Below, one piece after another: positions 1 through 7,929 of a DNA stretch of 64,000 nucleotides. The first letter of the stretch is position 1. Each line of letters begins with the position of its first letter. Location of the stretch: assembly GCA_036873755.1 (NCBI GenBank), contig JAVTVY010020279.1, positions 1 to 64,000 on the forward strand, given 5' to 3'. Source of the stretch: Hanleya hanleyi (Eukaryota > Mollusca > Polyplacophora > Lepidopleurida > Hanleyidae). The notes beneath the pieces were generated by a model, which saw only the letters and a list, made by a program, of their open reading frames with translations, made no database searches and was not told the DNA's origin. Both the position numbers and the translations under genes were made by a program.

Positions 1-1625
1 CGACAGGGGGCGCCACCAGCTCAAGGTTATGGATTGCATCAGCATTGGCTGGATGCCAACATTTTTGTCCCCACCGGGTAAAATTTAAGGGGGTACTTGG
101 TCGATGGGGAGGAAAACTACCTCAAACACAGAAGAGTTCCAATGGGGAGGTAACTCTTGATGCACTTTTGTGATTTTTGGCAAATGCCGGGTTATCTTTC
201 CTGATTCGAACATTTGCATATTAAATCTATACAGGAAAATGCCTGTATGGGGTATGGATGGTCCGATTGGGTCGTATGAGGTATCAATGTAAAGGATTCG
301 TTAAGGGGCATCTGATGGGCTGGGTGTGGGGTTGAAATAGCGTCATTCTGCGCATGCGCGGTGGACCAAGTGTATGGAAATAGACGTTTTGGGGTCTAGG
401 GGAGCCACTAATCGTCCAATTGGGTCATATGAGGTATCCATGTGAAGCCAATGTGAGGGGGCATCCGACGGCTGGGTGTGAGGTTGGAATATCGGCATTC
501 TGCGCATGCGCAGTAGACCAAGGGTATGGAAATAGACGTTTTGGGGTCTAGGGGAGCCACTATTGGTCCGATTGGGTCATATGAGGTATCAATGTGAAGC
601 CTAGGTGAGGAGGCATCCGACGGGTGGGTGTAGGGTTGGAATATCGTCATTCTGCGCATGCGCGGTAGATCAAGGGTATGGAAATAGACGTTTTGGGATC
701 TAGGGGAGCCCCTAATGGGCCGATGGAGTCGAGTGAGGTATCACTGTGAAGCATATGTGAGAGGGCATCCGCCTGGACTAGTATCTCGACGGTTGTCAAC
801 ATTCTACGCATGCGCAAACAGGCAATTGTGGGAAAAGGGTATGGAAATAGACGTTTTCGGGTCCTTGTGGGCCACTAGTGGTCCTATGGAGTCGTATGAG
901 GTATCAATGTGAAGCACACATGAGGGGGCATCCGCCTGGACTAGCGTCTCGGCCGTTGTCAACATTCTGCGCATGCGCAGACAGGGAATTGTGGGAAAAG
1001 GGTATGGAAATAGACGTTTTGGGGTCTGGATGGGCCACTAGTGGTCCTATGGAGTCGTATGAGGTATCAAAGTGAAGCCTGTGTGAGGGAGCATCCGGCG
1101 GGGTGGGTGTAACGTGGAACTGACGTCAGTCTGCGCATGCGCAGTAGACCAAGAGTATGGAAATAGACGTTTTGAGGTCGAGGTGGGCCACTATTGGTCC
1201 TATGGAGTCGTATGAGGTATCAATGTGAAGCATTCGTGAAGGAGCATCTGACTGGGTGGATATGGGGTAGGAATATCGTCATTCTGCGCATGCGCGGTGG
1301 ACAAAGGGTATGGACATATACGTTTTCGGGTCTGGGTGGGCCACTAGTGGTCCTATGGAGTCGAATGAGGTATCAATGTGAAGCCTATGTGAGGGGCATC
1401 TGCCTGGACTAGTGTGTCGTCCGTATTCAACATTCTGCGCATGCGGAGACAGGAAATTGTGGGAAAAATGCATTGGAATGAACGTTTTAGGATCTGGGGG
1501 AGCCCCTAATGGGCCGATGGAGCCGTATGAGGTATCAATGTGAAGCCTATGTGAGGGGGCACCCGCCTGGACTAATGTCTCGGCCGTTGTCTACATTCTG
1601 CGCATGCGCAAGCAGGCAATTGTGA
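1..1625. repeat. Element A left terminal repeat: tandem ~150-164 bp units
   Basis: About nine tandem units run from ~250 to ~1625. Each carries a GCGCATGCGC core (near 349, 502, 654, 808, 968, 1131, 1285, 1435 and 1599) followed by a block like GGAAATAGACGTTTTGGGGTC and a GTATGAGGTATCAATGTGAAG block. The outer ~240 bp is unique TIR sequence (GACAGGGGGCGCCACCAGCTC near the edge, and a GGAGGTAACTCTTGATGCAC block). Small ORFs across this array are by-products of the repeat and are not genes. Confidence 0.9.
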
Positions 1626-1790
1626 GCAACGCCCGCCAACGCCAAGCTCAACGCTTCAACGCCCTGGTGAATTAGCCCAAAAGCTCTGATTTTCATGGAA
1701 TTGTCGCTAATTCATTGGAAATGCAGTGACGCCCGTCAACGTCCGCCTTAACGCCCTAGCATAACGCCTTGACGCCATGATATAGACAGA
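1625..1790. repeat. GGCGTT/AACGCC iteron-like cluster, left arm
   Basis: Many copies of AACGCC or its close variants, often as CAACGCC or TTAACGCC, occur within ~160 bp just inside the TIR array. The mirror cluster is at 7765-7925. Clusters of one short motif at the inner TIR edge suggest a protein-binding or replication-control site. That role is inference. Confidence 0.5.
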
Positions 1791-1794
1791 TGAG

Positions 1795-1842
1795 AGAACA
1801 ACAACAACAAGGATGAGAGAACAACAACAACAACAAGTTTTT
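1795..1842. repeat. ACA microsatellite (left arm)
   Basis: Two blocks of GAGAACAACAACAAC repeats. The reverse-complement counterpart (TTGTTGTTGTT) is at 7708-7755 in the right arm. From here to 2066 lies non-coding arm sequence, mirrored at 6579-6624 and 7534-7700, with nothing else recognisable. Confidence 0.8.
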
Positions 1843-2066
1843 TTTCATATAGTTTATTTTCCCCTCCATCATAACATACCCACGCTGGGGGAGTCGCGTT
1901 AGGTATGTTTACAATTTAAGAATACTATTGTCCAATCAGAGACCGCCATTTTGTTCTGCCATATTTGTTCTTGCCCGTTAGATGTATTCTCGGCTGCACT
2001 TGTCCAATCAGAAGCCGTCCTTGAGAAAGTCCCATCTTCGGCCCTGTTCGCTCTCATCCGTTTGTT

Positions 2067-2636
2067 CTAATCGTCGTCGGTCAGGCCTGGATATTCGTCG
2101 GGCAGCATATCCTGAAACAGTTGTTTGCGCATTCTTATCGCATTTTCCAGGGCCTCGGTGGGTGGTAACCCCATAGCCTGTTCCAAGTGACGCTTGGTCT
2201 TCATGATGGACCTGTGCGTGGGGTCGCCTTTCATTTCAAGCGATAGTAAGGTATACTGTTCATAGATCGCCATGGCTGTTTTCCTGATGCGGGGCCGCAT
2301 TTCGGTGTACGCCTGTAAGTTATCCTGTCCCGCGTCCTCGATCGCTTCAGCGTGAGTATTGATAGCTGCTGTCACAATACGATCCCAGAAGGTAGGTTCT
2401 GCCTCACTTTCCTGGGATGTAGGCTGACTATCTGAGGTCAAGCTCTCCATATCAGTAGATAGACTGTCAGCAATCTTGGATTCGGTATCAGTCGATACAC
2501 TCTCATCGATCTCTGTATCAGCATCCGATTCAACGGACTCCTCGGCGTCTTCAATCCCATGTATATTTTTCTGGTGTCGCATCATATCGTAATGTCTGGT
2601 GAACGTGCGTTCACACTCAGAACAAGTATAAGCCAT
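2067..2636 (-). CDS. C2H2 zinc-finger / acidic protein (left-arm copy)
   Basis: Encodes 189 residues from the ATG at 2636. The start was chosen because the zinc finger begins at residue 5 and the right-arm copy is conserved from this Met. One classical C2H2 finger lies at residues 5-26 (C-x2-C-x12-H-x4-H). A strongly acidic Ser/Thr/Glu/Asp-rich linker follows at ~28-80, then a probably helical C-terminal domain to residue 189. The finger spacing is the same as in the finger preceding the ATPase of this element, so the two proteins may share a DNA- or partner-recognition mode. The gene is open in both arms. Compared with the right-arm copy it lacks one Gln through a 3-bp indel. The function is not known to me; a DNA-binding regulator or replication-associated protein is a guess. 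Confidence 0.75.
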   Translation of the reverse strand: MAYTCSECERTFTRHYDMMRHQKNIHGIEDAEESVESDADTEIDESVSTDTESKIADSLSTDMESLTSDSQPTSQESEAEPTFWDRIVTAAINTHAEAIEDAGQDNLQAYTEMRPRIRKTAMAIYEQYTLLSLEMKGDPTHRSIMKTKRHLEQAMGLPPTEALENAIRMRKQLFQDMLPDEYPGLTDDD

Positions 2637-2689
2637 GTTGACGGTTGTACGTCGACTGTGCGTGTTTTGGGAATACACTCGCTTTCATA

Positions 2690-2805
2690 GACAGTAACGC
2701 CCGCCAATGCCCACTGTTACGCCTTAACGCCCAATATGTACGCCTTGACGCTCGTCTCAACGCTTTAACACACTTTCTTAACGCTTTAACGTCGTTTAAT
2801 GATGC
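2690..2805. repeat. GGCGTTAA-type iteron-like cluster between genes, left arm
   Basis: Repeats such as TTAACGCC, CCTTGACGC, TCAACGC and TTAACGC occur between the ATPase 3' end and the zinc-finger gene. The cluster is mirrored at 5850-5955 and resembles the clusters at 1625-1790 and 7765-7925. Such intergenic iteration could be an origin or an operator. Confidence 0.5.
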
Positions 2806-4020
2806 GTTCAAACAAATGTTGCTTTTGTGCTATTGCTCTGACATACGCCGCTTTCCAGTTCATGCCCGAGGTTTTCAACATCGACGCTGTTGTTTCGATT
2901 TCCATATGGACTGGGTCCTTGTCCAACAATTTCATATGGGTCACGAGGTCGACATACTGCTGACGTAAAGCCCGTCGTAGTCTGGGTGCCAATCTGTTAT
3001 GGGCTAAATTGCGGCTTCTTTTTTCGAATATCCTTTGTGTTGAAACTTGTTTTCTGTGGCCCTCAACGTTTCGCCCATCTCGGCGTCCATATTTTCTTTG
3101 AACAAATCCTTCCATAGCCTCGAGTTCACATTATGTTCATTCCCTTGTACGGGTACCGGTTGGGCCTTCACGGTTGGGTGATATTCCGGGACTGATGGTA
3201 TGAAGCGGACCCGCTGTATGGGGGTGGGTAGCTGCTGCTGCTCTGCCAGGAGTGGACTCGGCGGATGGTGTAGGGGTATATGACGTTGCGGTGATTCCTC
3301 GCCGGGTAACAGCTGGGTCGTCAGCCGACGATCTTCAGGGGTATGGGCTTTTAAATCTACCAACAGGTAGCCGTACGGACGACTTGTCGCCCCTTGAAAC
3401 GCCTGCATGAAATGGTCGATGTTCTGAGGATAAATTCGACTACCAAACACACGGATTTGTGCTCTGTCAATGGGATTGGAGAACAACACAAAGTATTGGC
3501 AGTTCAAGGCAATATCTCTGGACGTCTTCCCTTGAGGAAAGAGATTCTGGGTCAAATAGATGACGGTCAGATTCCGATGATGGGATCCTTTAGTAAACAA
3601 GTCGGCGACGTGTGAATTGTCCTTGCCCGCACTCATCAGATCATCTAGCACTACCACGTTGGTCTGCTCGGGGTCAAAGTAATACGGTTCGTTTATGTCG
3701 TGGGGAATCCCTGGGACGAAGCTCACATTCTGTAACCTTGTAGTTTCGTAGGCGGGCTGCCATTGGCTATAACACCAAACAACACGTGTCGGAGCTGGGG
3801 TTGCCACACCTCCCTCTAAGAACTTCATCACCCAGGACGTCTTTCCACATGCCGTAGGGCCGCTCACCGTCATCGTATAGGGATGCTCTACTGCTCTTGT
3901 TGGACCTATAGCGGGACTCGGCTGTGTCTCTTGATTGTGTTTGCGTTGAATGTGCCTGAGCATACTATCGCGACGAGAGACGGTTCTCTGACAGAACGTA
4001 CACGTACACGACATGTTCAT
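2786..4020 (-). pseudogene. C2H2 finger + A32-like (FtsK/HerA-type) packaging ATPase, left-arm copy, frame-broken
   Basis: The frame starts at the ATG at 4020. A C2H2 finger lies at residues 7-28 (C-x2-C-x12-H-x4-H), then a P-loop NTPase with Walker A GPTACGKT at 54-61 and Walker B VVVLDD at 122-127. A Gln/Pro-rich linker and a basic helical C-terminal region follow. The domain resembles the Polinton/adintovirus/poxvirus A32 genome-packaging ATPases and is homologous to the element B ATPase at 59249-59857, which lacks the finger. The first 338 codons are open. A one-base deletion in a short T run of the coding strand (3006-3008) then shifts the frame and ends it at 3004, and the remaining C-terminal ~100 codons continue in another frame to 2786. 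The right-arm copy has the longer T run. This could be a true lesion or, less likely, a sequencing slip. Confidence 0.8.
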
Positions 4021-4078
4021 CAGTCGACCAATACATATGGACTGATGATGGACACATGTTCATTCCTATATTTACAGA

Positions 4079-4212
4079 CTCTACCACCACCACACACACC
4101 ACCACCAACTCCACCAACACCACTGCCACACACCACCAACACCACCACCAACGCCACCACCAACGCCACCAACGCCACCACCGAGCGTTGACGGGCGTCA
4201 ACGCCCGGTGGT
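4079..4212. repeat. CCACCA microsatellite with GGCGTTGACG palindrome near palindrome centre (left)
   Basis: A run of CCACCA/CCACCAACG/CCACACACC units, ending in a short inverted repeat at about 4184-4203 (GCGTTGACG facing CGTCAACGC) that is longer than its right-arm partner. A shorter mirror block is at ~4497-4562. It lies upstream of the ATPase start and may be promoter-proximal. ORFs in this low-complexity tract are not genes. Confidence 0.7.
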
Positions 4213-4332
4213 GGTGGTAGCCCCCGTGTGGCAGAGCTCTTGGATCGGAGCTCTCGGAGCTCAAAGCTTGCGGAGCTCAGGGCTCGGAAATGACGTCATC
4301 GCAGGCATGCGCGTGTACCTGTACTGCACCCT

Positions 4333-4362
4333 GTACCCTATTCCCCACGGGGAATAGGGTAC
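4333..4362. repeat. Centre of the element A palindrome
   Basis: A perfect 14-bp inverted repeat (GTACCCTATTCCCC facing GGGGAATAGGGTAC) separated by 2 bp marks the symmetry axis at ~4347.5. On both sides the inverted homology continues for kilobases, with small indels close to the centre. Such a short loop is what would be expected if a hairpin end had been copied into a head-to-head dimer, but the mechanism is inferred. Confidence 0.85.
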
Positions 4363-4621
4363 ACCAGGGTGCGGGTGCAGCACAGGTACACGCGCATGCC
4401 TGCGATGACGTCATTTCCGAGCCCTGAGCTCCGCAAGCTTTGAACTCCGAGAGCGCCGATCCAAGAGCTCTGCCACACGGGGGCTACCACCACCACCGGG
4501 CGTTGACGGTGTGTGGCAGTGGTGTTGGTGGAGTTGGTGGTAGTCTGTGTGGTGGTGGTAGAGTCTGTAAATATAGGAATGAACATGTGTCCATCATCAG
4601 TCCATATGTATTGGTCGACTG

Positions 4622-5857
4622 ATGAACATGTCGTGTACGTGTACGTACTGTCAGTGAACCTTCTCTCGTCGCGATAGTATGCTCAGGCACATTCAACGCA
4701 AACACAACCAAGAGACACAGCCGAGTCCCGCTATAGATCCAACAAGAGCAATAGAGCATCCCTATACGATGACGGTGAGCGGCCCTACGGCATGTGGAAA
4801 GACGTCCTGGGTGATGAAGTTCTTAGAGGGAGGTGTGGCAACCCCAGCTCCGACACGTGTTGTTTGGTGTTATAGCCAATGGCAGCCCGACTACGAAACT
4901 ACAAGGTTACAGAATGTGAGCTTCGTCCCAGGGATTCCCCACGACATAAACGAACCGTATTACTTTGACCCCGAGCAGACCAACGTGGTAGTGCTAGATG
5001 ATCTGATGAGTGCGACCAAGGACAATTCACACGTCGCCGACTTGTTTACTAAAGGATCCCATCATCGGAATCTGTCCGTCATTTATTTGACCCAGAATCT
5101 CTTTCCCCAAGGGAAGGCGTCCAGAGATATTGCCTTGAACTGCCAATACTTTGTGTTGTTCTCCAATCCCATTGACAGAGCACAAATCCGTGTGTTTGGT
5201 AGTCGAATTTATCCTCAGAACATCGATCATTTCATGGAGGCGTTTCAAGGGGCGACAAGTCGTCCGTACGGCTACCTGTTCGTAGATTTAAAAGCCCATA
5301 CCCCTGAAGATCGTCAGCTGACGACCCAGCTGTTACCCGGCGAGGAATCACCGCAACGTCATATACCCCTACACCATCCGCCGAGTCTACTCCTGGCAGA
5401 GCAGCAGCAGCAACCCACCCCCATACAGCGGGTCCGCTTCATACCATCAGTCCCGGAATATCACCCAACCGTGAAGGCCCAACCCGTACCCGTACAAGGG
5501 AATGAACATAATGTGAACTCGAGGCTATAGAAGGATTTGTTCAAAGAAAGTATGGACGCCGAGATGGGCGAAACGTTGAGGGCCACAGAAAACAAGTTTC
5601 AACACAAAGGATATTCGAAAAAAGAAGCCGCAATTTTAGCCCATAACAGATTGGCACCCAGACTACGACGGGCTTTACGTCAGCAGTATGTCGACCTCGT
5701 GACCCATATGAAATTGTTGGACAAGGACCCAGTCCATATGGAAATCGAAACAACAGCGTCGATGTTGAAAACCTCGGGCATGAACTGGAAAGCGGCGTAT
5801 GTCAGAGCAATAGCACAAAAGCAACATTTGTTTGGACGCATCATTAAACGACGTTAA
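4622..5857 (+). pseudogene. C2H2 finger + A32-like packaging ATPase, right-arm copy, two in-frame stops
   Basis: This is the mirror copy of the gene at 2786-4020, in one continuous frame from the ATG at 4622 to the stop at 5857. It is interrupted by TGA at 4655-4657, inside the zinc finger, and by TAG at 5528-5530, after the Pro/Gln-rich linker. The first internal Met after the early stop is at 4679, which would give an ATPase without the finger (283 codons to the TAG) retaining Walker A (GPTACGKT) and Walker B (VVVLDD). A third piece from 5537 to 5857 is the basic C-terminal region, continuous here where the left-arm copy is shifted. Neither arm therefore holds an undamaged full-length gene. 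Confidence 0.8.
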
Positions 5858-5955
5858 AGCGTTAAGAAAGTGTGTTAAAGCGTTGAGACGAGCGTCAAGG
5901 CGTACATATTGGGCGTTAAGGCGTAACAGTGGGCATTGGCGGGCGTTACTGTCTA
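5850..5955. repeat. GCGTTAA-type iteron-like cluster, right arm
   Basis: Mirror of the 2690-2805 cluster, with GACGTTAAAGCGTTAAG, GTTAAAGCGTTGAGACG, GCGTTAAGGCGTAAC and GGCGGGCGTTAC in ~100 bp. It lies between the ATPase 3' end and the zinc-finger gene. Confidence 0.5.
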
Positions 5956-6005
5956 TGAAGCGAGTGTATTCCCAAAACACGCACAGTCGACGTTCAACCG
6001 TCAAC

Positions 6006-6578
6006 ATGGCTTATACTTGTTCTGAGTGTGAACGCACGTTCACCAGACATTACGATATGATGCGACACCAGAAAAATATACATGGGATTGAAGACGCCGA
6101 GGAGTCCGTTGAATCGGATGCTGATACAGAGATCGATGAGAGTGTATCGACTGATACCGAATCCAAGATTGCTGACAGTCTATCTACTGATATGGAGAGC
6201 TTGACCTCAGATAGTCAGCCTACATCCCAGGAAAGTGAGGCAGAACCTACCTTCTGGGATCGTATTGTGACAGCAGCTATCAATACTCACGCTGAAGCGA
6301 TCGAGGACGCGGGACAGGATAACTTACAACAGGCGTACACCGAAATGCGGCCCCGCATCAGGAAAACAGCCATGGCGATCTATGAACAGTATACCTTACT
6401 ACCGCTTGAAATGAAAGGCGACCCCACGCACAGGTCCATCATGAAGACCAAGCGTCACTTGGAACAGGCTATGGGGTTACCACCCACCGAGGCCCTGGAA
6501 AATGCGATAAGAATGCGCAAACAACTGTTTCAGGATATGCTGCCCGACGAATATCCAGCCCTGACCGACGACGATTAG
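6006..6578 (+). CDS. C2H2 zinc-finger / acidic protein (right-arm copy)
   Basis: A 190-residue copy of the protein at 2067-2636, starting at the ATG at 6006. The frame is open further upstream (to 5832), but that stretch is the iteron-like repeat and is not protein-like, so the inner Met before the zinc finger was chosen. The C2H2 finger is at residues 5-26, the acidic Ser/Thr/Asp/Glu-rich region at ~28-80 and the helical tail follows. It differs from the left-arm copy by a few substitutions and one extra Gln near residue 110. Conservation of an open frame in both arms, while the neighbouring ATPase decayed, hints that this product was kept longer or that the arms separated recently. Confidence 0.75.
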   Translation: MAYTCSECERTFTRHYDMMRHQKNIHGIEDAEESVESDADTEIDESVSTDTESKIADSLSTDMESLTSDSQPTSQESEAEPTFWDRIVTAAINTHAEAIEDAGQDNLQQAYTEMRPRIRKTAMAIYEQYTLLPLEMKGDPTHRSIMKTKRHLEQAMGLPPTEALENAIRMRKQLFQDMLPDEYPALTDDD

Positions 6579-6624
6579 AACAAACGGATGAGAGCGAACA
6601 GGGCCGAAGATGGGACTTTCTCAA

Positions 6625-7533
6625 TTACAAGCGTCTAGTCCGTCATTCATAATCCAGCCGTCGTCCATTAGAGAATATCCGAGTCCATAATCCAAAGACC
6701 TATTCCATATTCCATATAACAGTATTAGCACCAAATTCAAAAAGACAATCATTGTATACATAAACATAGGCTTGTTTCCTGCAAGAGAGAAGCGGTCAAC
6801 AGTTTTCAATGATGCCGACAAGACAGCATGATGTTCCAAAAATATTAAATCCGTATCGCTGATCAGTATTCTTAATCCATAATATTCGTTGTAAAGTCGT
6901 CATCTAAAGAATGATGTATCTCAGTCACGCTTTGATTGTGACTGTTCATATGAGTACCATGAGGATCTTGAAGTACATGGGTTCATACGGCCCCTAGCCC
7001 CGGGTTAAGCGAATTAGACACAAGTTACGAAACGTAGCGCCATAGATCTTGCACGCTACGTTCGTATTTTGCTATCAGCATGCGATATGTATCGCCAAAT
7101 TTGAGAAACTTTGAGTGGAGGCGCTTGGTGGAATAGCCCTGTTTTATAAGTTTCTGCAACAATGTTTTGTGACGTTGATTAAAATCATCACATTTAACAC
7201 AGGATCTAGCAAATGCTACTAAGCGAGATATGTATACGCCATATGCAGGTCCCACTGGAATATTACTATCCAGAAAGGGATAGTTTACGATGTCGAAATT
7301 GTAATCATCTCTTTTGTCATAAAGTCGACGAGAGAGAATGCCCGCTTCATTTTTATAGAGATAGATATCTAAATAAGATGTCATTGTGCCTGTAGGGCTA
7401 TCTGTAGTTTCCTTTAAATCCAGTGAAGGTGGATATATATCCTTCACTGCGTCATTTATATAGCGATTATCCACAGCGAGAAGATCGTCTATATAGCGTT
7501 TGGTGAATGAGAAGGAACGGGCTTTGAATGGAT
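6625..7533 (-). mobile_element. 5'-truncated retroposon inserted in the right arm only
   Basis: The mirrored left-arm sequence (around 2014-2022) is continuous, while here ~909 bp intervenes with replacement of about 4-5 bp. The inserted DNA has its 3' end at 6625 (ATTACAAGCGTCTAGTCC) and codes on the minus strand for the C-terminal half of a reverse transcriptase. Other copies are at ~10270-11010 and 14790-15038, and share the same 3' end but different 5' extents. Truncation from the 5' side is typical of target-primed insertion (LINE or Penelope-like). Confidence 0.75.
7025..7533 (-). pseudogene. Reverse transcriptase C-terminal fragment (YIDD)
   Basis: About 170 codons are open from the insertion boundary to the stop at 7025. 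The catalytic motif RYIDDLL is followed by a YLDIYL block and a conserved KRDDYNFDIVNYPF / GPAYGVYISRL region typical of a reverse transcriptase family common in invertebrate and lower vertebrate genomes. I think it is Penelope-like or a related non-LTR group, but I cannot settle the family. The N-terminal part (fingers/palm start) is absent because of the 5' truncation. A fragment of the N-terminal region of the same type occurs at 43196-43572. Confidence 0.7.
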
Positions 7534-7764
7534 CGGCTTCTGATTGGACAAGTGCAGCCGAGAATACATCTAACGGGCAAGAACGAATATGGCAGGACAA
7601 AATGGCGGTCTCTGATTGGACAAGAGTATTCTAGAATTGTAAACATACCCAACGCGACTCCCCCAGCGTGGGTATGTTATGATGGAGGGGAAAATAAACT
7701 ATATGAAAAAAAACTTGTTGTTGTTGTTGTTCTCTCATCCTTGTTGTTGTTGTTCTCTCATCTG

Positions 7765-7925
7765 TCTATATCATGGCGTCAAGGCGTTATGCTAGGGCGT
7801 TAAGGCGAACGTTGACGGGCGTCACTGCATTTCCAATGAATTAGCGACAATTCCATGAAAATCAGAGCTTTTGGGCTAATTCACCAGGGCGTTGAAGCGT
7901 TGAGCTTGGCGTTGGCGGGCGTTGC
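7765..7925. repeat. GGCGTT iteron-like cluster, inner edge of right TIR
   Basis: Mirror of 1625-1790, with GGCGTCAAGGCGTTATG, GGGCGTTAAGGCG, CGTTGACGGGCGTC, GGGCGTTGAAGCGTTGAG and GGCGTTGGCGGGCGTTG. The mirrored ACA microsatellite lies just outside at 7708-7755. Confidence 0.5.
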
Positions 7926-7929
7926 TCAC

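Noticed and set aside
250..1625. Regularly spaced repeats resembling a CRISPR array
   Set aside because: The units are ~150-164 bp, contiguous without unique spacers, in a eukaryotic transposon TIR.
4440..4759. Open frames across the central microsatellite of element A
   Set aside because: Low-complexity CCACCA tract translated; present only because of repeat composition.
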